Shown here: positions 22,566 through 31,134 of the stretch, piece by piece | Layout: each line of letters opens with the position of its first letter | Position numbering within the stretch: the first letter of the stretch is position 1 | Origin: Patescibacteria group bacterium | GTDB lineage: Bacteria > Patescibacteriota > Microgenomatia > UBA12405 | Length of the DNA: 51,211 bases | Assembly (NCBI GenBank): GCA_018902845.1 | Contig: JAHIPV010000023.1 | Location: 1-51,211 of the forward strand | Direction of reading: 5' to 3' | Program-made: the position numbers and the translations under genes | Notes under the pieces: model-generated | Databases searched by the model: none | Seen by the model: the letters and a program-made list of their open reading frames with translations, nothing else | Told to the model about the DNA's origin: nothing

Positions 22566-22991
22566 ATGACAGGACTACCCCTTCCAGATGAAATTAAAAA
22601 TATTGCACAACCACCTCAACCAGAAACCCCAACTGCCCAAGAACTAGCCTCCACTCTCATCTCTCAAATACATGCACTAAACACCAATTGGGATCCAAGT
22701 GAACGAGAAAAACTCCAAGAGCAACTCGTAGCAACCCAACAACAAATAGCAGAAGGAAATCAACAAGAAATACTCCAACTATTATTACTACAAGAACAAC
22801 AAACAAGAGGCCGCATTCAAGAAAAAATTCATTGGACAGTAAGGCAAACAACAGTAACTCCAGAAAATACCGTACAAATCAACGACGCAACTAACAACTA
22901 CATTCAAGAGTATTTGGTCCCTTTTGCCAACATCAGCCAAGCAAAACAAATTGTCGTCACAATTCAACACCAAAAATCCAAATCCCAATAA
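22566..22991 (+). CDS. Gln-rich hypothetical protein
   Basis: 141 residues, not recognised. The central part is strongly helical and Gln-rich (LQEQLVATQQQIAEGNQQ and LLLLQEQQTRGRIQ), suggesting a coiled coil. There is no signal peptide. TATAAT lies 8 nt before ATG. It is followed by 140 bp of AT repeats and then secE. Confidence 0.6.
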   Translation: MTGLPLPDEIKNIAQPPQPETPTAQELASTLISQIHALNTNWDPSEREKLQEQLVATQQQIAEGNQQEILQLLLLQEQQTRGRIQEKIHWTVRQTTVTPENTVQINDATNNYIQEYLVPFANISQAKQIVVTIQHQKSKSQ

Positions 22992-23117
22992 CATTTTCTC
23001 GCCTTTCCTCACCGATCTCATTCTCAATTTCATCCACAATTTTTTTGTTTTGTTTAAAAAATTTTGAATTTTGAATTTATTTAGAATTTAGATATTAGGA
23101 TTTAGAGTTTATTTTAG
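22992..23117. repeat. AT-rich heptad-type repeats before secE
   Basis: A run of ATTTTGAATTTTGAATTTATTTAGAATTTAG units (about 23060-23105). The same type of filler occurs at 15105, 17335, 32900, 41305, 41530, 42300 and 48155. Confidence 0.5.
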
Positions 23118-23129
23118 TATAATTCCCTC

Positions 23130-23444
23130 ATGTCAAAAATCATTAAATTTATAAACGAAGTTAGAGCCGAATTCAAAAATATCACCTGGCCCAAAAAAGA
23201 AACTTTAATTCAACTCTCAATTGTGGTAATATCAATCTCGATTATTGTTTCAATAATTCTAGGAGGATTCGATTATTTATTCACCAAGTCCTTTGCTCTT
23301 CTAACTCAATCTTTAGAAAAGAATCAAACGCAAAATACTCTACCAATCGATCCAAAACAATCAGAATCAACCGATTCTGCTCAAACTACTGAATCTGCTA
23401 CATCAGAAATCGAAAATTTTAACTTAGAAAACATAAACAACTAA
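23130..23444 (+). CDS. secE: Preprotein translocase subunit SecE
   Basis: 104 residues. FINEVRAEFKNITWPKKETL is the conserved amphipathic helix and cytosolic motif (WPxxxE), followed by one membrane helix (IVVISISIIVSIILGGFDYLF). SecE stabilises SecY in the plasma membrane. A Ser/Thr/Gln-rich tail of about 35 residues follows the helix, longer than usual. TATAAT (23118-23123) lies exactly 6 nt before ATG, a leaderless-type start. It leads secE-nusG-rplK-rplA. Confidence 0.95.
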   Translation: MSKIIKFINEVRAEFKNITWPKKETLIQLSIVVISISIIVSIILGGFDYLFTKSFALLTQSLEKNQTQNTLPIDPKQSESTDSAQTTESATSEIENFNLENINN

Positions 23445-23446
23445 AC

Positions 23447-24085
23447 ATGCCAAAAACAATAAAACAAGCAAAAGCGAAGTCACCCGAAGGGAGAAAAAAG
23501 AAAAAAATCAAAAAAGAAGACAAGTTCATCTTTAAGCTCTCCTCTTCTCTACCAACTATCGACGCGGTTTGGTACGCCGTTAACACCTACTCTGGCCATG
23601 AATACAAAGCCATAAATGCTCTAAAAACCAGAGTTCGTACTATGGGACTAGAAGACAAAATCTTCAAAGCTATTGTTCCAATCCAAAGCAAAATGATTAT
23701 CAGACGTGGACAAAAAGTAAAAATCAAAGAAAAAACCCTACCAGGTTACGTACTTATTCAAATGATAATAGACGACAATTCGTGGACCACAGTCCGCACT
23801 ACTCCAGGGATCACCAACTTCATTGGTATAGACAACAAACCATCCTCAATTTCACAAGAAGAAATAGACAAAATTATCAAAATAGTCAAAAAAGATAAAC
23901 CACAATACCAAACACCCTTTTCTATAAACGAAGTAGTCAAAATTACCAATGGACCATTCACTGATTTTATTGGTACAATCGAGTCTGTCGATACCAAAAA
24001 AGGCAAAGTTAAAGTTCTGGTCTCTTTCTTTGAACGCGAAACTCCCGTTGAGCTCGACTTTTTACAAATTACCAAAGAACTTTAA
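23447..24085 (+). CDS. nusG: Transcription termination/antitermination factor NusG
   Basis: 212 residues. A Lys-rich N-terminal extension of about 35 residues precedes the NGN domain (AVWYAVNTYSGHEYKAINAL; PGYVLIQM; VRTTPGITNFIG) and the KOW domain (EVVKITNGPFTDFIGTIESVD). It binds RNA polymerase and affects pausing, Rho and ribosome coupling. 2-nt gap from secE. Confidence 0.96.
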   Translation: MPKTIKQAKAKSPEGRKKKKIKKEDKFIFKLSSSLPTIDAVWYAVNTYSGHEYKAINALKTRVRTMGLEDKIFKAIVPIQSKMIIRRGQKVKIKEKTLPGYVLIQMIIDDNSWTTVRTTPGITNFIGIDNKPSSISQEEIDKIIKIVKKDKPQYQTPFSINEVVKITNGPFTDFIGTIESVDTKKGKVKVLVSFFERETPVELDFLQITKEL

Positions 24086-24090
24086 TCGAC

Positions 24091-24519
24091 ATGGCCCAAA
24101 AAATCTCTACCATCGTTAAACTAACCATTCCAGCCGCTTCGGCTACACCGGCTCCTCCGGTCGGTACCGCCCTCGGTCCTCATGGAATCAAAATGCAGGA
24201 ATTTTGTTCTGAATTCAATGAAAAAACAAAAGACAAAAAAGGATCTCTTATTCCAGCCGTTATCACTATTTATGAAGACAGATCGTTCACGTTTATACTC
24301 AAAGAACCGCCAGTTTCTGACATGATCAAAAAAACTCTGGGGTTAGAAAAAGGATCCCAAAAAACAGGTTCTGAAAAAATTGGTAAATTAACCCAAAAAC
24401 AATTAGAAAATATCGCCAAAGCCAAAATGTCGGATTTTAATACAAAAGATATTTCTGCCGCCAAAAAAATAGTAGCCGGCACCGCTCGCTCTATGGGAGT
24501 AGAAATCGAGCACAACTAA
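24091..24519 (+). CDS. rplK: 50S ribosomal protein L11
   Basis: 142 residues, standard length. IVKLTIPAASATPAPPVGTA and LGPHGIKMQEFCSEFNE are the N-terminal signature; the C-terminal rRNA-binding domain ends with AKKIVAGTARSMGVEI. It forms the GTPase-associated centre with L10 and L7/L12. In the conserved secE-nusG-rplK-rplA order. Confidence 0.98.
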   Translation: MAQKISTIVKLTIPAASATPAPPVGTALGPHGIKMQEFCSEFNEKTKDKKGSLIPAVITIYEDRSFTFILKEPPVSDMIKKTLGLEKGSQKTGSEKIGKLTQKQLENIAKAKMSDFNTKDISAAKKIVAGTARSMGVEIEHN

Positions 24520-24542
24520 AAACAATTATTAAACAAAAAAAC

Positions 24543-25238
24543 ATGACATCAAAAGATCAAAAACCAACCAAAAAACCTACAACTAATACAGAGGCTAGTT
24601 CAAATACTAATTCAAAAAAAGTATCATCACTCACTCGTCAACCCAAAACTCGATCCAAAAAATATCTTGAGGCCAAGAAAAAAATCAAACAAGATAAATT
24701 ATATCCACCAGAGGAAGCCATCAAACTCGCACAAAGCACATCTCTCTCAAAATTCGACGGCAAAATCGAAGCTCACATTGTCACACTTCACCAACCGGGA
24801 AAAATAGGAGAAATCTCCTTCCCACACATAAAAACAGCCGACAAAAAAATAATTATCGCCGACAATTCAGTCATAAAAGACATAAAAAATAACAAAATCG
24901 ATTTTGATATTCTCATTGCCACTCCGGCTTTCATGCCAAAACTTTTACCACTAGCCAGAATCTTAGGACCAAAAGGCCTTATGCCTAATCCCAAAAACGG
25001 TACACTTACAGACAAACCTGAATCAACCATAAAAAAACTGGCCGCCGCCAAAACTATAATCAAAACTGAAAAAAAGGCTTCAATAATTCACATTGTAATC
25101 GGTCAAGTTTCTCAAAAATCAAAAGAAATCGTAAAAAATCTCCAGGAATTAATTAAAACAATTCAACCAAGTAAAATCAAAAAACTTGCCATCTGCGCCA
25201 CCATGGGTCCGTCAATAAAGGTAAAAATAGAAAAATAA
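24543..25238 (+). CDS. rplA: 50S ribosomal protein L1
   Basis: 231 residues. A Thr/Ser/Lys-rich N-terminal extension of about 45 residues precedes the L1 fold (YPPEEAIKLAQSTSLSKFDG; ILGPKGLMPNPKNGTLT). It forms the L1 stalk and can repress its own operon. rplJ-rplL, usually next, are 7 kb away here, separated by the murF-like gene and accessory genes. Confidence 0.97.
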   Translation: MTSKDQKPTKKPTTNTEASSNTNSKKVSSLTRQPKTRSKKYLEAKKKIKQDKLYPPEEAIKLAQSTSLSKFDGKIEAHIVTLHQPGKIGEISFPHIKTADKKIIIADNSVIKDIKNNKIDFDILIATPAFMPKLLPLARILGPKGLMPNPKNGTLTDKPESTIKKLAAAKTIIKTEKKASIIHIVIGQVSQKSKEIVKNLQELIKTIQPSKIKKLAICATMGPSIKVKIEK

Positions 25239-25252
25239 GCTAAAATAACTTA

Positions 25253-26467
25253 GTGAAAAAACAAATCTCTTTCTTCTTTCTCAACTATTTAAGAATCCTC
25301 GCCAAAATCCAGCTAAGCAAAACCAAGCTTCTCTGTACTATCAAATACAAATCCCCTCTGACAATCATTGGTATCACCGGCTCCGCCGGCAAAACCTCTA
25401 CCCTATCAGCCACTTACGCCGTTTTAAAAAACCACTACAAAACTGTCACAAACTTCGATGCTAATTCAGAGTCAGGTATACCTCTAAATATTCTCGGCCT
25501 AAAAATAGACAACTACTCATGTACAAATTGGCTAAAAATTGCCTTTTTGGCCCCCATAAAACTTTTGACCAACTGGAAAACATACCAAGTCTATATTGTT
25601 GAAATGGGTATTGACGCTTCTTACTCCCCCAAAAATATGGAATATCTCTTAACAATCATCAAACCTCAAATAGCTGTTTTTCTAAATGTCACACCAGTCC
25701 ACTTAACAAATTTCAGCAGTTTAAACCAAATCGCCCAAGAAAAAGCCAAGATATTAAAAAACGCCAAATATGCCATTCTCAATCTAAAAGATCCTCTGGT
25801 CAAAAAACACTCCCAAACCAATACCAACATTATTCCCATAAAACCAATTAAAATTAAAACCAAAAAATATCCCTTACCTCAAATCTATCAAATCTCCTTT
25901 GGCGCCGCTATTGCAATTGCCAAAATTTTAGGCATCAAAAAATCCATAGCCATAAAAAACATCCAAAAACATTTTAAGTTACCTCCAGGCCGCGCTTCCA
26001 CCTTTAAAGGTATCAAAAACTCAACCATAATCGACTCCTCCTACAACTCCTCTCCCTTAGCCTGCCAAGAATCATTAAAATTCCTATCCCGATTCCATTC
26101 ACCCAAAATCGCCATACTGGGCGATATGAGAGAACTGGGCAAACAAACAAAAAAGTCCCACCAAAATCTTTATAAATTCGCCCAAAAACATTCAGACAAA
26201 ATCATTTCTATAGGACCGGAAACAACCAAACATTTTGGACCAAAAGCCAAAAAATTCACCTATTGGTGGCAAGCCACCGGCTTTCTCCACCATCATCCCA
26301 AATTTATTTCAAAATCCCATATTCTAGTCAAAGGCTCCCAAAACACAATCTTTTTGGAAGAACTGGTCAAATCCCTACTCAAAAATAAATCCGATTCATC
26401 CAAACTCTGCCGTCAATCTCCCTATTGGCTCAAGCTCAAAACCCAATTCAAGCAACAAAACACTTAA
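25253..26467 (+). CDS. murF: MurF-like Mur ligase
   Basis: 404 residues with a GTG start placed 6 nt after TAAAAT (25241-25246). Mur ligase motifs in order: ITGSAGKTSTLSA (ATP P-loop, about 41-53), NFDANSESGIPLNILGL, YIVEMGIDASY, FLNVTPVHLTNF (His), IIDSSYNSSPLA (about 262) and ILGDMRELGKQTK, the last two typical of MurF. The enzyme adds D-Ala-D-Ala to the UDP-MurNAc peptide. It is somewhat shorter than MurF of model species, so another Mur-family ligase remains possible. Confidence 0.8.
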   Translation: MKKQISFFFLNYLRILAKIQLSKTKLLCTIKYKSPLTIIGITGSAGKTSTLSATYAVLKNHYKTVTNFDANSESGIPLNILGLKIDNYSCTNWLKIAFLAPIKLLTNWKTYQVYIVEMGIDASYSPKNMEYLLTIIKPQIAVFLNVTPVHLTNFSSLNQIAQEKAKILKNAKYAILNLKDPLVKKHSQTNTNIIPIKPIKIKTKKYPLPQIYQISFGAAIAIAKILGIKKSIAIKNIQKHFKLPPGRASTFKGIKNSTIIDSSYNSSPLACQESLKFLSRFHSPKIAILGDMRELGKQTKKSHQNLYKFAQKHSDKIISIGPETTKHFGPKAKKFTYWWQATGFLHHHPKFISKSHILVKGSQNTIFLEELVKSLLKNKSDSSKLCRQSPYWLKLKTQFKQQNT

Positions 26468-26471
26468 ATAC

Positions 26472-26495
26472 CCTCTTTACACAATCCCACTTTCA
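26472..26495. repeat. 24-bp direct repeat, left flank of the AbiE cassette
   Basis: CCTCTTTACACAATCCCACT then TTCA, identical to 27901-27924. It begins 4 bp after the murF-like stop codon. Confidence 0.9.
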
Positions 26496-26514
26496 GTATA
26501 TAATCATACTTAAT

Positions 26515-27078
26515 ATGGAATCGTCTACAACACTAGAAATAATTAACAAAATCGAAAATCTAGGCATAAAGTTTATTGATTACTCTACTCTGTCAAAAAT
26601 CACACAAAACTATAATCAAAACTCAATCCAAAAAATCATCTCTCGCCTTCAACAAAAAAATATCTTACAAAAACTTTACAACGGCAAATATTTATACACA
26701 AAATCAAAAACCACCGACTTTGAAACAGCCAATTATCTCTATCAGCCCTCCTACATCAGTCTTCAATCAGCCCTATCTTTTTACGGCATTCTGCCCCAAT
26801 TTGTCTACTCTATCACCAGTATAACCACCAAAAAAACTCGCGCACTTATCACTCAAAACAAAGAATTCACCTACGGTCATATCACGGCATCTCTTTTTCA
26901 TCACTATACAAAAACAAACAATTTTCTAATTGCACTACCCGAAAAAGCTCTTTTTGATAGCTTATATATGGCATCAAAAGGGCTAATAAGTTTAGATATA
27001 AACGAACTGGATCTATCAATAATCAATAAAACAATATTCAAAAAACTTTGTAAAAATTATCCTAAACTAAAACTATGA
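26515..27078 (+). CDS. AbiEi-type antitoxin (type IV toxin-antitoxin)
   Basis: 187 residues from ATG 26515. An N-terminal winged helix (FIDYSTLSKITQNYNQNSIQ, then KNILQKLYNGKYLYT) is followed by the AbiEi C-terminal region (YISLQSALSFYGILPQF; ALPEKALFDSLYM). AbiEi represses its own operon and neutralises the AbiEii nucleotidyltransferase without direct binding. The track start at 26425 lies inside the murF-like gene; a TATAAT at 26499-26504 supports the later ATG. Stop and AbiEii ATG overlap by 4 bp. Confidence 0.82.
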   Translation: MESSTTLEIINKIENLGIKFIDYSTLSKITQNYNQNSIQKIISRLQQKNILQKLYNGKYLYTKSKTTDFETANYLYQPSYISLQSALSFYGILPQFVYSITSITTKKTRALITQNKEFTYGHITASLFHHYTKTNNFLIALPEKALFDSLYMASKGLISLDINELDLSIINKTIFKKLCKNYPKLKL

Positions 27079-27830
27079 TCAGTATCCAAACTGCCTCACA
27101 ACTTTCAAAAAAACTTCAAATCGATAAATACACTATTTATCGTGAATATATTCAAATCGCCTTTTTAAACCTTTTTTATCAACAAAAACACAAAAACATA
27201 TTTTTTAAAGGCGGAACAGCTTTGCGATTAATGCATAATTCAAAAAGATTCTCTGAAGATCTGGATTTCAATATTACCCCCAAAAACCAATCCAAAATTA
27301 AAAACATTCTTAGTCAAACCATAAACAAGCTAAAACTCCAAATCCCAAATATCAAACTTAAACCTCTAAAATCTATTACTGGTATTAGCTACAAAATCTA
27401 TGTCGATATAAATATTGCCAATCAGCCTCTAACCATAAAACTAGATTTTTCTTCCCGCGACAAAACAAAAAATTGGATTCAAAAACCAATTGAAACTGAA
27501 TTTCCGGTAACATCTTTTACTCTTATTCAATCTCAATCGAAACAAGAAATCTTGGCAGAAAAAATTCATGCCTTATATTTTCGCGCCAAAGGCCGTGATA
27601 TTTACGACATCTGGTATCTTCTCCATCTAAGCACTCCCTTAAACATCAAACTGGTCAACTACAAACTCAAAAAAGATAACACCAAATTCGATAAAAACAC
27701 TGTCATAAAAAAAATCAACCAATTCAATCCAAAAAAATTAAAACAAGACCTAAACAATTTTCTTCCCCTATCTCAACGCCTCCTAATTCCCCAACTCCCA
27801 AGCCTAATTCTAGAAAAACTTAATTTATAA
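27075..27830 (+). CDS. AbiEii-type nucleotidyltransferase toxin
   Basis: 251 residues. The DUF1814/AbiEii fold is clear: IFFKGGTALRLMHNSKRFSE then DLDFNITPKN (GG-S and DLDF motif, about 48-76), LDFSSRDK, and the second conserved region AEKIHALYFRAKGRDIYDIW (about 172-191), which contains the KxRDxYD catalytic elements. Such toxins transfer nucleotides to tRNA or other targets. The pair sits between two perfect 24-bp repeats. Confidence 0.88.
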   Translation: MISIQTASQLSKKLQIDKYTIYREYIQIAFLNLFYQQKHKNIFFKGGTALRLMHNSKRFSEDLDFNITPKNQSKIKNILSQTINKLKLQIPNIKLKPLKSITGISYKIYVDINIANQPLTIKLDFSSRDKTKNWIQKPIETEFPVTSFTLIQSQSKQEILAEKIHALYFRAKGRDIYDIWYLLHLSTPLNIKLVNYKLKKDNTKFDKNTVIKKINQFNPKKLKQDLNNFLPLSQRLLIPQLPSLILEKLNL

Positions 27831-27838
27831 ATCTACTC

Positions 27839-27886
27839 TGTCATTACGAGGATCCGCCAGCTGGCGGAGACGTGGCAATCCCGTCG
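27839..27886. repeat. GTCATTACGAGG...GACGTGGCAATCCCG palindromic repeat
   Basis: GTCATTACGAGGATCCGCC-AGCT-GGCGGAGACGTGGCAATCCCG: same family as 2399 and 34936, with a palindromic centre. It lies inside the segment bounded by the 24-bp repeats. Confidence 0.8.
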
Positions 27887-27900
27887 GAATTTTTAATCAT

Positions 27901-27924
27901 CCTCTTTACACAATCCCACTTTCA
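27901..27924. repeat. 24-bp direct repeat, right flank of the AbiE cassette
   Basis: Identical to 26472-26495, 1429 bp away. It lies 3 bp before the 3' end of the small minus-strand gene. Confidence 0.9.
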
Positions 27925-27927
27925 ACT

Positions 27928-28122
27928 TTATTCCCTCTTTGGCTCACCTCTTCCAAAAGGTACATCAACCATACTCCTATTCTCAACTAGCTGACCCATA
28001 GTTCCCGGCGTAACGCCTCTCAACTCACCACTCCTCACTTTAGCTCCTTCTGTAAACTGTCCTCCAGTTGCACTGTTTAAAAAATCGTTTAAATCAAATC
28101 TATAACTTTCTGGTCCTCCCAT
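27928..28122 (-). CDS. Small hypothetical protein with strong Shine-Dalgarno
   Basis: 64 residues from ATG 28122 (MGGPESYRFDLNDFLNSATG), not recognised. An AAGGAGG lies 5 nt before this ATG, one of the few strong Shine-Dalgarno sites in the window; the track start is the preceding TTG. The middle is Gly/Thr-rich (GELRGVTPGTMGQLVEN). No membrane segment or signal peptide. The translation signal makes it credible. Confidence 0.6.
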   Translation of the reverse strand: MGGPESYRFDLNDFLNSATGGQFTEGAKVRSGELRGVTPGTMGQLVENRSMVDVPFGRGEPKRE

Positions 28123-28180
28123 CAAAACCTCCTTACTTATCCGCCTCTGGCGGAAAAAATATTAACGTTATACTATAAAA

Positions 28181-28669
28181 CTATAAGATACTTAATACTT
28201 TGTCAAGAGGCAAATTCATCCCATATAAAATTCTATCTACCCCCTTCGTCTTAAATTCAATATATCTCTTTACAAACTCCCTTGTTGAAAAGTTCAAATC
28301 CATTTCCAAAGCTTTATCTGGAACAACCCAAACAAAACTATCCAACTCATCATTCAAATTCATCTCCCCGCCTGTTTTTCGACAACAATAATCCAAAAAC
28401 ACCATATGTTTCTTTTTATAAAACTCCAACGAAAACAGGCTTTCCAAAACAACAACCAATTCAATATCATCAATCTCCAAACTAGTTTCCTCTTTTACCT
28501 CCCTCTTTACACACTCTTCCAATCTTTCGCCCAATTCTAACTTTCCACCACAAACAACATACTTATTACCCCACTTATGGCTTCTAAACAAGAGAATTTT
28601 CCCATCATGATCATAAATTATCACACCAACCAAAATTTCAGGAACTTCCATATCCTCACTTTTTTTCAT
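28181..28669 (-). CDS. Nudix hydrolase
   Basis: 162 residues from ATG 28669. Nudix box GGKLELGERLEECVKREVKE then ETSLEI fits Gx5Ex7REUxEExGU except that the late Gly is Ser. N-terminal strands VPEILVGVIIYDHDGKILLF and YVVCGGKLEL frame the fold. It would cleave a nucleoside diphosphate linked to some group X. It ends the minus-strand cluster with the deoxyribosyltransferase-like gene 5 bp upstream, so a nucleotide-derived substrate is likely. Confidence 0.85.
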   Translation of the reverse strand: MKKSEDMEVPEILVGVIIYDHDGKILLFRSHKWGNKYVVCGGKLELGERLEECVKREVKEETSLEIDDIELVVVLESLFSLEFYKKKHMVFLDYCCRKTGGEMNLNDELDSFVWVVPDKALEMDLNFSTREFVKRYIEFKTKGVDRILYGMNLPLDKVLSIL

Positions 28670-28674
28670 AAAAC

Positions 28675-29244
28675 TCAAGCCTTAAAACTCACATCTTTCC
28701 TCATCTGTTTCTCAATCAATCCTCTCAAAAACACCGATCTAGGTATTCTTTTTGTCTTAGCCACCCAATCCAAATAATTCAAAATCTTCGGACTTACAAA
28801 AAAATTAAACCTAACATCATTCTTTCCCACCGCCTCAGACAAAGCTTTCTTCAGCTTCTCTTCCAAACTACTCTTGTTATAAACAAAACTAATCAATTTA
28901 TCTGAACTCAAACTCCTAAATATTGTCAAAGGTTTCAAATCTTGTCCCATCACAATCACAGACTTACCATGTTCCAAGGCATAATTGACCAAATAACCTA
29001 TCGACAAACTATGTAAAGAAACTTCAAAAATACAAATATCAGCCAAATTAATCGCCTTATTCACTTTCTTTTGATGACTATCAAGCTCTTTTACCCCCAG
29101 TTTATAAAACTCAACCGGAGAAACATTTTTCACCCAATCACTAGTATGTCTACCTCCAAATTTCACTATCAAACTATAAATATCACCAATTAACTTAGGA
29201 TATTTATCTTTTATCCTTGGACTCGTGCCAAAATATACTTTCAT
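28675..29244 (-). CDS. Nucleoside 2-deoxyribosyltransferase-like protein with C-terminal RHH-like tail
   Basis: 189 residues. The N-terminal 130 residues resemble the nucleoside 2-deoxyribosyltransferase/DNPH1 fold: MKVYFGTSPR at the first strand and ADICIFEVSLHSLSIGYLVN then YALEHGKSVIVM, where the acidic residue fits the catalytic position. The C-terminal part (FNFFVSPKILNYLDWVAKTK then RIPRSVFLRGLI) resembles a ribbon-helix-helix. It could hydrolyse or exchange N-glycosidic bonds of nucleotides. It lies between radical SAM and Nudix genes, all closely spaced. Confidence 0.65.
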   Translation of the reverse strand: MKVYFGTSPRIKDKYPKLIGDIYSLIVKFGGRHTSDWVKNVSPVEFYKLGVKELDSHQKKVNKAINLADICIFEVSLHSLSIGYLVNYALEHGKSVIVMGQDLKPLTIFRSLSSDKLISFVYNKSSLEEKLKKALSEAVGKNDVRFNFFVSPKILNYLDWVAKTKRIPRSVFLRGLIEKQMRKDVSFKA

Positions 29245-29260
29245 ACAGCAATGATACTAT

Positions 29261-30277
29261 TTATTTTCTAATTTTTCCAATAAACGCTTCTAAGCTCTTA
29301 ACTAAACCTTCAGCATCCCTCTTCTTAACCAAATCCCATAAGTCTAAACTAATCTTTCTTCTTAAAAGACAACCAGAAACTATCAATTCAGGACCAATCT
29401 CAATACCATAAGACATCAAACCTTCTTGGCAAAAAGGTGCTAAATTACATTTCCGACATAAATCGGGCAACTTGTCGTCAAACTTATGATAAAAAACATC
29501 TGTCTCCAATTCCAAACCATTCTTTAGTTCCCAAATAAGTCTGTCTCTTCCCGCCATCTTGTATCTCCTAATCTCCTTCAAATAGGCATTTCTCCTCAAA
29601 AATACTGACAAAGCCTGCCATGGACTATAATTCTTAAAATAATCTTCCCCTTTCATCCCTTCAGACCATATTAATTGATAAAGCTTAACCGCCGTTATTT
29701 TGTTCACTACAGCCCAATCAAAAAAAGTCATCAAATCATCCCACAAACCATCAAAATTAAGTAACACCCTATTGATCTTTATTTTTCTAAAACCTAATCT
29801 ACTTGCTTCCTCAACCGACTTCTTAACTCGATCAAATCCATCCACCCTAGTGATCTTTCTATACATATTCTCGCTAAAAGCATGCATACTCACTGTTAAA
29901 GTGTCTAAACCCGATTCCCTAAGTTGTTTTGACTGGTTTTGCAAAAAATAACCATTGGTAGTCAAGCTAACTTCGGCACAACCTAAATTTTTCAAACCAG
30001 AAATTAGTTCAGTTATACCAGCAAACAACAATGGCTCCATAGCTCCAATCTTCACCTTTTTTATTCCAAATGCTTTCTTTAAACTACCCACCAAAAACAA
30101 AAAATCGTTTATTGATGCACTCTTATATATACTAGAAACACCACAACAAATACCATCTCCATGGCACCATTTAATGCCAGTCTCTGGAAAACTACAGCTA
30201 TAATTACACACATTGTTCACCAAAAGCCTTATTTCTTCCAATGAATCAACGTTTTTTATGACTAAATTCTTATTCAT
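29261..30277 (-). CDS. Radical SAM protein (MoaA/SPASM-like) with altered Cys spacing
   Basis: 338 residues. LLVNNVCNYSCSF is the start of a MoaA-like cluster motif, but the third Cys comes after PETGIKW (WCHGDG), giving CX3CX9C instead of CX3CX2C. KIGAMEPLLFAGI replaces the GGEPLL motif, followed by VSLTTNGYFL and VSMHAFSENMYRKIT as in the TIM barrel. A C-terminal Cys group (LCRKCNLAPFCQEG and SGCLLRR) suggests an auxiliary cluster. Substrate unknown. It lies 17-19 bp from its PfkB and deoxyribosyltransferase-like neighbours in one operon. Confidence 0.8.
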   Translation of the reverse strand: MNKNLVIKNVDSLEEIRLLVNNVCNYSCSFPETGIKWCHGDGICCGVSSIYKSASINDFLFLVGSLKKAFGIKKVKIGAMEPLLFAGITELISGLKNLGCAEVSLTTNGYFLQNQSKQLRESGLDTLTVSMHAFSENMYRKITRVDGFDRVKKSVEEASRLGFRKIKINRVLLNFDGLWDDLMTFFDWAVVNKITAVKLYQLIWSEGMKGEDYFKNYSPWQALSVFLRRNAYLKEIRRYKMAGRDRLIWELKNGLELETDVFYHKFDDKLPDLCRKCNLAPFCQEGLMSYGIEIGPELIVSGCLLRRKISLDLWDLVKKRDAEGLVKSLEAFIGKIRK

Positions 30278-30295
30278 AAGACTTCAAATCATACA

Positions 30296-31129
30296 TTATA
30301 AACAAATTTCACGCAACCGTTTTCTTAACAAACTATCTATTCCCCACCCTTCAACAGATAAAGAGGCCATCTCGCAAGCCACTTTTAAAGATTTTTTCTT
30401 TGATTTGCCAAGCAACCTCAATGCCAAAAACACTCCAGCCACTACCTCTCCAGCACCTGTAGTATCAACAACTTTTTTCACCTTCAAAGCTGGCACCCTA
30501 AAATCAAACTTACCATTTTCATAATAACAAGCACCTTTCTCTTCTAATTTTAAAACAAGAGGCTTTTTAGTTTGATATTTTAAATTCTGCCATTCTATTA
30601 AATTTGCAAACAACAAATCACACTTCTCAAAAACCTCTTTCACCTCTCTTGGATTTTTATCAACAAAAGCCTCAAAAGTATCGACAGAAACACCAAGATC
30701 ACCATGATCAATTTTTTTTAATTCCCCAAACCAAAATAATTGTTGTTTTGCCGGAGATGTCGCCAAATGCACCCAAGAAACCTTCTCTAATAATTTTTCT
30801 TTACCAACCAAAGAAAGACTTTTAGACAAAACACCAACACTTTCAAAATCTCTCTCTCCTCTCTCCTTTTCTCGAATAATAAACTTATCAGATATCTCAT
30901 TCTTTTGCACATCAACCCCACTCATATCTACTCCAGCTTTTGCCAAAACATCCAAATCATAATCATCACCACAAACACTCACCAGCATTACAGAATTTCT
31001 AGGCAAAAAAAGTGAAGCCGCTAAGGCAACATGACAACCAGCTCCACCCCAATACCTGTTTACAACACCACCAGTATGTATCTCATTAGTCGCTAAATGA
31101 CCCACTACCATTAATTTTTTAACCAACAT
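30296..31129 (-). CDS. PfkB-family (ribokinase-like) sugar or nucleoside kinase
   Basis: 277 residues. N-terminal VVGHLATNEI and YWGGAGCHVALAASLF match the PfkB substrate region; LVSVCGDDYD follows. The C-terminal signature is VVDTTGAGEVVAGVFLAL (about 228-245); in this family the last residue of DTxGAGD is the catalytic Asp, here Glu. An internal Met at residue 7 is an alternative start. It probably phosphorylates a ribose-like or nucleoside substrate, in line with the deoxyribosyltransferase-like and Nudix genes of the cluster. Confidence 0.82.
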   Translation of the reverse strand: MLVKKLMVVGHLATNEIHTGGVVNRYWGGAGCHVALAASLFLPRNSVMLVSVCGDDYDLDVLAKAGVDMSGVDVQKNEISDKFIIREKERGERDFESVGVLSKSLSLVGKEKLLEKVSWVHLATSPAKQQLFWFGELKKIDHGDLGVSVDTFEAFVDKNPREVKEVFEKCDLLFANLIEWQNLKYQTKKPLVLKLEEKGACYYENGKFDFRVPALKVKKVVDTTGAGEVVAGVFLALRLLGKSKKKSLKVACEMASLSVEGWGIDSLLRKRLREICL

Positions 31130-31134
31130 ATTGC

